From RUG754 sp964345365 (lineage in GTDB: Bacteria; Bacillota; Clostridia; Peptostreptococcales; Anaerovoracaceae): a DNA stretch of 46,757 nt. The DNA is taken from assembly GCA_964345365.1 (NCBI GenBank), contig CAYFQR010000004.1:1-46757 (forward strand). The letters run 5' to 3'. The position numbers and the translations under genes are program-made. Below are positions 16,422-23,296 of the stretch, piece after piece. The first letter of the stretch is position 1, and each line of letters opens with the position of its first letter. A model generated the notes under the pieces. It was not told the origin of the DNA. It was given only the letters and a program-made list of their open reading frames with translations, and made no database searches.

Positions 16422-16611
16422 CAATTTGCAGGCGGCACTTATTGAGGTTGCCGATATGGAACTTGAGGTTTTAGAAAGCTTTGCCGAGAGCAGTCCTCAC
16501 GAGTTTTCCGAAGATTTTTTGAGGAAGATTGACAGAGTTATAAAGATGTCAAATTACAGCTACAGCACATTTGGCGGAAGAAGTAACAGCCGCCGGTTTG
16601 AACATGCCTGA
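16402..16611 (+). CDS. Small protein resembling the cytoplasmic end of an anti-sigma factor
   Basis: A 69-residue protein beginning NLQAALIEVADMELEVLESF, then HEFSEDFLRKIDRVIKM. This looks like the N-terminal cytoplasmic helices of anti-sigma factors paired with ECF-type genes in gut Clostridia; those proteins normally continue into a membrane helix, which is missing here. The ATG follows TTAGGAGAAG, and the gene overlaps the sigma remnant upstream, the order expected for a sigma/anti-sigma pair. I infer both are decayed. No terminal domain, signal peptide or membrane segment is visible. Confidence 0.45.
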   Translation: MNTLGNNNLQAALIEVADMELEVLESFAESSPHEFSEDFLRKIDRVIKMSNYSYSTFGGRSNSRRFEHA

Positions 16612-16730
16612 TTAAAATATTGTATTGGGAAAAAATATTAAGAAAGTGAGATATTATTTGATTTTTGTTAAGCTTTGCTCTCCTCATAACATAGGGGGGC
16701 AGCCCTTTAATTATGCGGCATGTTTTTTAA

Positions 16731-16759
16731 TTGCGTAAAGGGAAGTATTATGCTAAAAT
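16731..16759 (+). promoter_or_regulatory. Promoter placing the truA transcript start at its ATG
   Basis: TTGCGT (16731-16736), 17 bases, then TAAAAT (16754-16759) with a TGC extension. The predicted start is near 16766, only about four bases before the truA ATG, leaving no room for a ribosome site. Confidence 0.55.
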
Positions 16760-16769
16760 ACTGATAGTT

Positions 16770-17624
16770 ATGGAAAAAAACATTCTCCTGACAATAGAAT
16801 ATGACGGCACCGATTTTAACGGCTGGCAAATCCAGCCCGGAGTCAGAACGGTTCAGGGAACGCTTGAAGAGGCGCTTTCTAAATACTGCGGAATTCCTGT
16901 CAAGCTGAACGGGACATCGAGAACCGACAGCGGAGTGCATGCGCTCGGTCAGAGGGCTTCGTTCAAGGGCGAATTCGGCATACCTGCAGACAGGCTTAAG
17001 ACCGCCGTAAACAACTACCTTTCGGGTGGTCTGAATCAAAAAAACGGTGTGGGCGATGTCAGGATTGTCAAGGTTGAGGAAGTTGATTCTGATTTTCACG
17101 CAAGGTTTGACTGCAAGGGTAAGACCTATAGATATGTTATAAATAATTCTCCGAGAGGAGATATGTTTCGGAGAAATTATGAATATTGGGTACCCGTAAA
17201 ACTTGATATAGACGCGATGCGTATCGCTGCCGAACACATAGAGGGAACGCACGATTTTAAGTGTTTCGAGGCGGCGGGCGGCACGGAGAGAGAAACAACC
17301 GTAAGGACGGTCAGCTCAATATCCGTCCGGACAGCCGGTAGAGCGGGATACTTCGGAGAGCATGAACGGGATTCCGAGCACGCGGGATGCTTAGGAGAGC
17401 ATGAGCAGGAATCCAAATACGGCGGTCGCAATATAATAATAGATGTGACCGGTGACGGTTTTTTGTATAACATGGTAAGGATAATCGTGGGCACGCTTGT
17501 TGAAGTCGGACAGGGGAAAAGGCAGCCCGAATCGCTTACGGACCTTATCGAGAAAAGAGACAGGGCGAATGCAGGACACACAGCGCCTGCTGAGGGGCTC
17601 TATCTAAAAGAAATATATTTTTAG
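16770..17624 (+). CDS. truA: tRNA pseudouridine(38-40) synthase with a repetitive insert
   Basis: TruA converts uridines 38-40 of the anticodon arm to pseudouridine. The catalytic aspartate is D53 in GTSRTDSGVHALGQ, and the domain ends with GDGFLYNMVRIIVGTLVEVGQG. The protein is 284 residues, longer than most Firmicute TruA. The excess is a charged insert at about residues 190-220, made of two diverged 13-residue copies (AGYFGEHERDSEH, AGCLGEHEQESKY), before the conserved GDGFLYN strand. ATG 16770 has no ribosome site; an upstream in-frame TTG at 16731 lies in the promoter and is unlikely. A dCMP deaminase gene follows. Confidence 0.93.
   Translation: MEKNILLTIEYDGTDFNGWQIQPGVRTVQGTLEEALSKYCGIPVKLNGTSRTDSGVHALGQRASFKGEFGIPADRLKTAVNNYLSGGLNQKNGVGDVRIVKVEEVDSDFHARFDCKGKTYRYVINNSPRGDMFRRNYEYWVPVKLDIDAMRIAAEHIEGTHDFKCFEAAGGTERETTVRTVSSISVRTAGRAGYFGEHERDSEHAGCLGEHEQESKYGGRNIIIDVTGDGFLYNMVRIIVGTLVEVGQGKRQPESLTDLIEKRDRANAGHTAPAEGLYLKEIYF
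17343..17420 (+). repeat. 39-bp tandem duplication inside truA
   Basis: 17343-17381 and 17382-17420 are adjacent diverged copies starting GCGGGAT and sharing GGAGAGCATGA. The unit is a multiple of three, so the frame is kept and 13 residues are repeated. Confidence 0.8.
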
Positions 17625-17667
17625 ACTATATCCGATTATAATTTTTTGTGTAAGGAGGAACGTATTG

Positions 17668-18156
17668 ATGTATTTCAGTATAAATGCATCATACAAAGGA
17701 GAAATGAACAGACCGACATGGGACGAATACTATATGGAAATGGCGGAGCTTGCTGCCAAGAGGTCAACCTGCCTCAGAAGAAACGTGGGAGCGGTTATAG
17801 TTAAGGACAATCACGCGGTTGCCACGGGTTATAACGGTGCGCCAAAGGGGCTCAAACACTGTGTAGAAGTAGGCGGCTGTCTGAGAGAACAGCTTCAGGT
17901 TCCGTCCGGTCAAAGACACGAACTCTGCCGCGCGCTTCATGCCGAGCAGAATGCGATTATACAGGCAGCTGCACTGGGTCAGTCGGTGGAGGGCGGAACT
18001 ATCTACATCACCCACCAGCCATGTGTAATATGTTCGAAGATGATAATAAATGCCGGAATCAGAAGGATAGTCGTTAAAGGGGGCTATCCTGACGAAATGG
18101 CGGTTGAAATCTTAGCGGAAGCCGGACTTAAGGCGGTAAAACTGGGAGATAAATAA
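17668..18156 (+). CDS. Deoxycytidylate deaminase (ComEB-like)
   Basis: This zinc enzyme deaminates dCMP to dUMP, supplying thymidylate synthesis. The 162-residue protein has the zinc and proton-transfer motif HAE at residues 91-93 (LHAEQNAI) and PCVIC with C119 and C122. The N-terminal RPTWDEYYMEMAELAAKRSTC is typical of dCMP rather than cytidine deaminases. The start ATG 17668 has AAGGAGG nine bases upstream; a TTG just before it is not needed. It lies 43 bases after truA and 3 bases before the TagO/WecA-like gene, so the three genes probably form one operon. Confidence 0.93.
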   Translation: MYFSINASYKGEMNRPTWDEYYMEMAELAAKRSTCLRRNVGAVIVKDNHAVATGYNGAPKGLKHCVEVGGCLREQLQVPSGQRHELCRALHAEQNAIIQAAALGQSVEGGTIYITHQPCVICSKMIINAGIRRIVVKGGYPDEMAVEILAEAGLKAVKLGDK

Positions 18157-18159
18157 AAA

Positions 18160-19263
18160 ATGAGTCACATATATACGGCGATTGCGGTCTCTTTCGGTAT
18201 GGCTTTTTTGATTAGCCTGATTATGAGTCCGCTCGCGATTAAAATAGCACTTAAAATCGGTGCGGTGGACATCCCGAAAGACGGGCGCAGAATGCACAAT
18301 CGTGCGATGCCGCGCTTCGGCGGCATGGCTATCTTTGTGGGAACGACAGCCAGCATACTGTTTAATTTGAACATGAGTCATAAAATGATGATTGTCTTGC
18401 TCGGCGGTGCGATGATGTATGCGCTCGGAGTTGTCGATGACCTCAAAACACTCAGCCCCAAGGTAAAGTTCATCGGGCAGGTCGTTATTGCGATTGCAAT
18501 GTATTACTGCGACATCAGGGTTAATTTCATGAGAAATTTTTTCGGGGAAGGCAAGTCTGAACTGAATGAAGTTCTATGCTTTGTTATAACGATAGTATGG
18601 ATTGTCGGTATAACGAATACTGTGAATCTCATAGACGGCCTTGACGGCCTTGCGACCGGTACTACGGCGATTTCGGCGCTGTGCATAGCCTATGTTGCGT
18701 ACATTTACGGAATGTATGTCAGCACTGCGGCAATGCTTGCCGTTGCAGGTGCAGCCCTCGGCTTTTTGCCTTTTAACTTTTACCCCGCAAAGATATTTAT
18801 GGGTGACAGCGGTTCACTCTATTTGGGGTTTATGCTGTCAACACTTTCGGTTGTCGGACTCGTTAAATCCGCAACTGTCGTCGCAGTAATGGTTCCCGTG
18901 ATGGTGCTCGGTCTGCCGATATTTGATACGGCCTACGCCATAGTCAGAAGAGTCGCAAACAAAAGACCTATAATGGAAGGCGATAAACGCCATCTGCATC
19001 ACAGGCTCATCAGCCTCGGCTACGGTCAGAGGAGGGCGACGCTTTTGCTCTATTGCGTATCCGGCATAATGGGTGTGGCTGCCATCACAATCAGCCGCTC
19101 TCTATATATTGAAACAGTAGGGTTGTTCGGTGTGTCCGCGGTGATGATATATATTTTTCTGACGGATGCGAACCATATGGTGCCTCGAATAAGAAACTCC
19201 GAAGGACAGGAAAACTCAGCTAAGTCGGATTGTGCCGGCGCGGAGAAGGAAACGAAAAAATAA
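18160..19263 (+). CDS. Undecaprenyl-phosphate sugar-1-phosphate transferase (TagO/WecA/MraY superfamily)
   Basis: A polytopic membrane enzyme that moves an N-acetylhexosamine-1-phosphate from a UDP-sugar to undecaprenyl phosphate. That reaction starts wall teichoic acid or another surface polymer. The 367-residue protein has the Mg-binding pair D93/D94 in GVVDDLKTLS, the catalytic segment NLIDGLDGLATG (D159, D162), the FMGDSGSLYLGF loop and the KRHLHHRLISLGY histidine motif. This set fits TagO/WecA better than MraY. The exact sugar cannot be read from sequence. It closes the truA operon, directly before a terminator. Confidence 0.88.
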   Translation: MSHIYTAIAVSFGMAFLISLIMSPLAIKIALKIGAVDIPKDGRRMHNRAMPRFGGMAIFVGTTASILFNLNMSHKMMIVLLGGAMMYALGVVDDLKTLSPKVKFIGQVVIAIAMYYCDIRVNFMRNFFGEGKSELNEVLCFVITIVWIVGITNTVNLIDGLDGLATGTTAISALCIAYVAYIYGMYVSTAAMLAVAGAALGFLPFNFYPAKIFMGDSGSLYLGFMLSTLSVVGLVKSATVVAVMVPVMVLGLPIFDTAYAIVRRVANKRPIMEGDKRHLHHRLISLGYGQRRATLLLYCVSGIMGVAAITISRSLYIETVGLFGVSAVMIYIFLTDANHMVPRIRNSEGQENSAKSDCAGAEKETKK

Positions 19264-19270
19264 CTCTCGA

Positions 19271-19303
19271 AATCGGTGCAAAAAACAACTGCGCCGATTT
19301 TTT
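19271..19303 (+). terminator. Intrinsic terminator after the TagO/WecA-like gene
   Basis: AATCGGTGCA (19271-19280) pairs over 10 bp with TGCGCCGATT (19290-19299), one T-G pair, and is followed by TTTT. Confidence 0.85.
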
Positions 19304-19332
19304 GGTAGAAGCATCATATATAATTGAGAGAA

Positions 19333-19464
19333 ACGATAGAGATTTTTAGCAGATACATTCAGTATAAGCGATAGTGATATTTGATGGAAGCGTCAGATAG
19401 ATTTAATAAAGACGATAGTGACATTTAGCAGATACATTCAGTATAAGCGATAGTGATATTTGAT
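19333..19464. repeat. Two 53-bp direct repeats at 79-bp offset
   Basis: Copies at 19333-19385 and 19412-19464. The last 41 bases (from TTTAGCAGATAC to ATATTTGAT) are identical, and the first 12 differ at a few positions. CGATAG recurs four times within the stretch. The second copy ends in TTGAT, supplying most of the -35 of the following promoter. Confidence 0.85.
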
Positions 19465-19487
19465 AAAAAAGGTAAGAATACTATAGA
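19460..19487 (+). promoter_or_regulatory. Probable promoter for the TetM-like/NYN gene
   Basis: TTGATA (19460-19465), 16 bases, TATAGA (19482-19487), 17 bases before the start codon. The -35 spans the right edge of the second direct repeat, so the repeat may have altered or created promoter activity. Confidence 0.45.
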
Positions 19488-19504
19488 TATAGACGGTAGG
19501 GATA

Positions 19505-22282
19505 ATGAGGTTTGATTTTTCAAAAAATATAAATATCGGCGTGCTTGCGCATGTGGATGCGGGTAAGACAACCCTTTCGGAGAGGCTGCTCTTTACAGCG
19601 GGTGTGACGAGGAAACTCGGCAGAGTCGACCACGGCGACGCCTTTTTTGACTTCAATGCTTTGGAAAGGGCGAGGGGAATTACCGTATACTCTAAAGAGG
19701 CTCGTTTCAGTATGGGTTCAAAGGAGTTTACCCTCATAGACACCCCCGGACATGCCGACCTCGGTGCAGAAACGGAGAGGGTTCTTAGGGTTTTGGATTA
19801 TGCTGTTTTAGTTGTAAGTGCTACCGAGGGAGTGCAGAGCCACACCGTAACGCTTTGGCGATTGCTGAAAAGTTATGGACTGCCGTGTTTTATTTTCGTC
19901 AACAAGACGGACAGTGAATTGGCTGCGGTAGAAGATGTTTTGCTCGAGCTTAAGGAGCTAAGTGCGGACTGCATGGATTTTTTGAGGGACGGCGATGTGA
20001 ACTACGAGGATATCGCGATGATATCCGAAAAGGATATGGAAGCATACCTTAAAAAAGGAAAAGTTTCGGACGAGAATATAGTATCGGCGATAAAAGAACG
20101 CAGACTTTTCCCGGTGTTTTTCGGTTCCGCTCTAAAAGGCGTCGGGATTGATGAGTTTATAAAATTTTTTGCGAAATATACGGTATGCCGGGAATACCGC
20201 GAGGATTTCGGGGCGAGGGTCTATAAGATTACAAGAGATTCCAAAGGAGTACGCCTAACGCATATGAAAGTGACGGGCGGCGTGCTCGAAACCAAGATGC
20301 CGCTATTAACGATGAGTGACGATGGGGAAGGTTTCGAAAAAGTAGAGCAGATAAGAATATATCGAGGCGGGCGATTTGATGCCGTAGGGCAGGCGGCGGC
20401 GGGCGATATAGTCGCGGTAACAGGTTTGAAAAGTACCTATGCAGGTCAGGGGCTCGGCTTTGAAGCGGAGTGTGAGGCGGCGGATATTGAACTCGTGCCT
20501 GCTCTCAAGCATACGGTTTTAATTCCGGACGGTGAGGATTCGATATCCATGCTCGAAAAGCTAAAGGAGATTGAGGAAGAATATCCGACGCTCTCCGTTT
20601 ATTCCGATGAGGATACGGGAGAAATTTATCTTAATCTCATGGGGGATATTGAAATTGATGCGCTAAAAGAAAAGGTAAAAGACAGGTTCGATTTAGATAT
20701 AGATTTCGGTGACGGCAGGATAATATACAAGGAAACGATAACCGGAAGTGCTTTGGGTATAGGGCATTTCGAGCCGCTTAGACACTATGCGGAGGTTCAT
20801 CTTCTGCTTGAACCGATGCTGAGGGGCAGCGGTATAGTAGTTGAAACGGATATATCGGAGGATATTTTAAGAAAAAGCTGGCAGAGCCTTGCGGCTAAGT
20901 ATCTCTCGGGCAGGAAGCACAGGGGTGTGCTGACGGGTTCCGAAATAACGGATATCAAGATAAGTTTGCTTGGCGGCAAGACGCACCTGAAACATACTGT
21001 TGGAGGAGATTTCAGGCAGGCGACATACAGGGCACTGAGGCAGGGGCTTCGCAAGGCACTTGCTGACGGGCAGGTGCTGCTGCTCGAACCTATGCTCAGC
21101 TTTACGATAGAGCTTCCGAGAAAATATGTCGGCAGGGTCATGACGGATATAGAGAGACTCAAAGGCAAGGCGACGGTAATGGAAGAAACGAATGCATCGG
21201 ACGGTTCTTCGCGTAAATTGTCAAAATCCATAGCTACACTTAAAGGAGAAGGGCCGCTTGCGACACTTCGCACGTACCGGCGTGAGCTCAGGAACTTCAC
21301 GGGCGGAGAGGCTATATTTTCGTCATTCATTTCAGGCTACGGTGCTTGCCACAACCAAGAAGAAGTTGTCGCCGAAATCGGATACGACTGTGATAACGAT
21401 AAATATAACCCTTGCGGTTCCGTATTCACCGAGCAGGGTAGCGGTGTATATGTCGAGTGGGATATGGTGGATGAGCTTGCACATTTCGATTCGAGCGGAT
21501 TTTTTGCGGATTATGAAGATGTCGAAGGGGATTCAGCTTTTCGAAACGCTGAAACAGGTGCAATCCAAGGAAGCGCGGACAAAATCGGCGCAACTCATGG
21601 AGCCGGGTTTGGCGAACTTGAAATAAGCGGTGAAGGCTCTATGGATAATGAGCTTCGCAAAATTTTCGAAAAAACTTACGGCAAAAGCAAGAGGGACGCG
21701 CAGGCAATCAAAGAAGCTGAATCGAAGGCAACCATGAGAAAACTTTTGGAGCAGGATAACTTCCCTAATCCAAACCCTAAAAGCAGGCAAGGTGCCGGCG
21801 AGAGCTTCCTTATTATAGACGCATACAATGTAATGTTCGCATGGGAAGAATTTTCGGAGCTTATCAGGATAAACATCGATGCGGCAAGGGAAGCCTTTAT
21901 CGAAATCATGATGAACTACCAGGGCTATAAAAAAGCGGGCATTACGCTTGTCTTTGACGGATATAGACAAAAGGGAAATATAGGCACCGAGCAAAAATAC
22001 GGCAACCTCACAGTCATATATACGAAAGAGGCACAAACTGCAGACCGGTATATAGAGGAATATGCTTTTGAAAACGGCTCAAAATATGACATTACGGTCG
22101 TAAGCTCCGACCGCTTGGTGCAGATGTCGTCATACGGAAGCGGCACACGAAGGATGTCGGCGAGAGAACTTCATGAAGCCGTTGTCTCGGTATCTGATGA
22201 GATTAGAGAGAAGCTTCAAAGACAGAGAACGGACAGGAACAGACCGTTTGAGGCGGCGTTCGAAGGAAATAAGCAAGAATGA
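19505..22282 (+). CDS. TetM-like ribosome-binding GTPase fused to a YacP/Rae1-type NYN nuclease domain
   Basis: A 925-residue fusion. Residues 1-640 are an EF-G-like translational GTPase of the tetracycline ribosomal-protection branch: P-loop AHVDAGKTT (15-23), RARGITV switch, DTPGH (79-83), NKTD (133-136), then EF-G domains II-V. An acidic linker follows (about 650-760). Residues 766-915 form an NYN domain: FLIIDAYNVMFAWEE with D772, LVFDGYR, YTKEAQTADRYIEE, VVSSDR and GTRRMSARELHE, matching YacP. In Bacillus subtilis that protein (Rae1) cuts mRNA in the ribosomal A site. Ribosome binding plus mRNA cleavage by one protein is my inference. Whether it confers tetracycline resistance cannot be told. 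Confidence 0.88.
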   Translation: MRFDFSKNINIGVLAHVDAGKTTLSERLLFTAGVTRKLGRVDHGDAFFDFNALERARGITVYSKEARFSMGSKEFTLIDTPGHADLGAETERVLRVLDYAVLVVSATEGVQSHTVTLWRLLKSYGLPCFIFVNKTDSELAAVEDVLLELKELSADCMDFLRDGDVNYEDIAMISEKDMEAYLKKGKVSDENIVSAIKERRLFPVFFGSALKGVGIDEFIKFFAKYTVCREYREDFGARVYKITRDSKGVRLTHMKVTGGVLETKMPLLTMSDDGEGFEKVEQIRIYRGGRFDAVGQAAAGDIVAVTGLKSTYAGQGLGFEAECEAADIELVPALKHTVLIPDGEDSISMLEKLKEIEEEYPTLSVYSDEDTGEIYLNLMGDIEIDALKEKVKDRFDLDIDFGDGRIIYKETITGSALGIGHFEPLRHYAEVHLLLEPMLRGSGIVVETDISEDILRKSWQSLAAKYLSGRKHRGVLTGSEITDIKISLLGGKTHLKHTVGGDFRQATYRALRQGLRKALADGQVLLLEPMLSFTIELPRKYVGRVMTDIERLKGKATVMEETNASDGSSRKLSKSIATLKGEGPLATLRTYRRELRNFTGGEAIFSSFISGYGACHNQEEVVAEIGYDCDNDKYNPCGSVFTEQGSGVYVEWDMVDELAHFDSSGFFADYEDVEGDSAFRNAETGAIQGSADKIGATHGAGFGELEISGEGSMDNELRKIFEKTYGKSKRDAQAIKEAESKATMRKLLEQDNFPNPNPKSRQGAGESFLIIDAYNVMFAWEEFSELIRINIDAAREAFIEIMMNYQGYKKAGITLVFDGYRQKGNIGTEQKYGNLTVIYTKEAQTADRYIEEYAFENGSKYDITVVSSDRLVQMSSYGSGTRRMSARELHEAVVSVSDEIREKLQRQRTDRNRPFEAAFEGNKQE

Positions 22283-22327
22283 AAAAATGCGAAATTTTGA
22301 AAAGTTGACAAGAAAGAGAGGTCTAAA

Positions 22328-23296
22328 ATGAAATTCTACATAGTTGACGCATTCAGCGAAAAATTATTCGGCGGAAACCCTGCAGGAGTTGTGATAATAC
22401 CTGACGGGGAAGATTTCCCGACGGATGAAATCTGCATAAAAACGGCGGCAGAGCTCAGATATTCGGAAACCGCATTCATAAAGAGGCTCGGCGCGGATAA
22501 ATTTAATATCAGGTATTTCACACCTGCCGCGGAGGTTGACCTCTGCGGACATGCGACTATCGGTTCTTTCTCTGCTCTTAAATATGGCGGATTCATAAAG
22601 AACGGCAGCTTCCTCAATCAAACGCTTGCCGGAGAACTCAATATTGACGTTTCAGACTTAGGAGTGCTTATGGATATGGCGAAGCCTGCCAAACTCGGTG
22701 ATATTTCGGATGAGGCGGCTCTCGCGGAGCTTTATAAAATAATGGGACTTGATTGGCAAGAGCAGCTTGAAGCCGGGCTTAAACTGATGCCGCAGATTGT
22801 TTCGACAGGGCTTCCCGACATCATGATGCCTGTAGCTTCTTTGGAAGCATTGAACGATATAGAGCCGGATTTCCCTGCACTGTCGAAGCTTTCGGAGAAA
22901 TATGAGGTTACGGGGGTTCACGCCTTCACGACGAACTGCTCCGATGCCACATTCCATGCGAGAAACTTCGCGCCGCTTTACGATATAGATGAGGAAGCGG
23001 CTACAGGTACATCAAGCGGCGCCCTCACATATTACGGATATTTGAACGGGCTTGTTAAAGCGGGCGACAGCTGCACATTCATTCAAGGCGAGAAGATGAG
23101 AAGACCCTCAATGATAGTTTCAAGCATTACCGTAAAAAACAAATCGGATGCAAAAAACGATACCGAAAAATGTGATAAACAAATAAACGAGAATTACGGG
23201 GCGAAACAGAAAGCCGAGAGAGCGATGCCGGAGCTTATTGAGATAAGAGTCGGCGGCAGCAGTGTAATCCTGGCTGAAGGAGAAATAAATATATGA
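22328..23296 (+). CDS. PhzF-family isomerase-like protein
   Basis: A member of the PhzF/diaminopimelate-epimerase-like fold. The N-terminal FYIVDAFSEKLFGGNPAGV block and the catalytic glutamate E47 in LRYSETAF are visible. So are FTPAAEVDLCGHATIGS and the second-half EEAATGTSSGALTYYGYL. Substrate is unknown; the family includes phenazine-pathway and many uncharacterised enzymes. At 322 residues it is longer than usual because of a polar insert (about 275-305, rich in K, D, N, E) near the C-terminus. The start follows GAGAGG. Its stop overlaps the next start as ATGA, indicating coupling with the peptidase gene. Confidence 0.88.
   Translation: MKFYIVDAFSEKLFGGNPAGVVIIPDGEDFPTDEICIKTAAELRYSETAFIKRLGADKFNIRYFTPAAEVDLCGHATIGSFSALKYGGFIKNGSFLNQTLAGELNIDVSDLGVLMDMAKPAKLGDISDEAALAELYKIMGLDWQEQLEAGLKLMPQIVSTGLPDIMMPVASLEALNDIEPDFPALSKLSEKYEVTGVHAFTTNCSDATFHARNFAPLYDIDEEAATGTSSGALTYYGYLNGLVKAGDSCTFIQGEKMRRPSMIVSSITVKNKSDAKNDTEKCDKQINENYGAKQKAERAMPELIEIRVGGSSVILAEGEINI

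Noticed and set aside
19505..22282. Acquired tetracycline-resistance gene
   Set aside because: There are no mobile-element features nearby, codon use resembles that of its neighbours, and the NYN fusion is not part of classic Tet(M)/Tet(O) proteins; resistance cannot be assumed.
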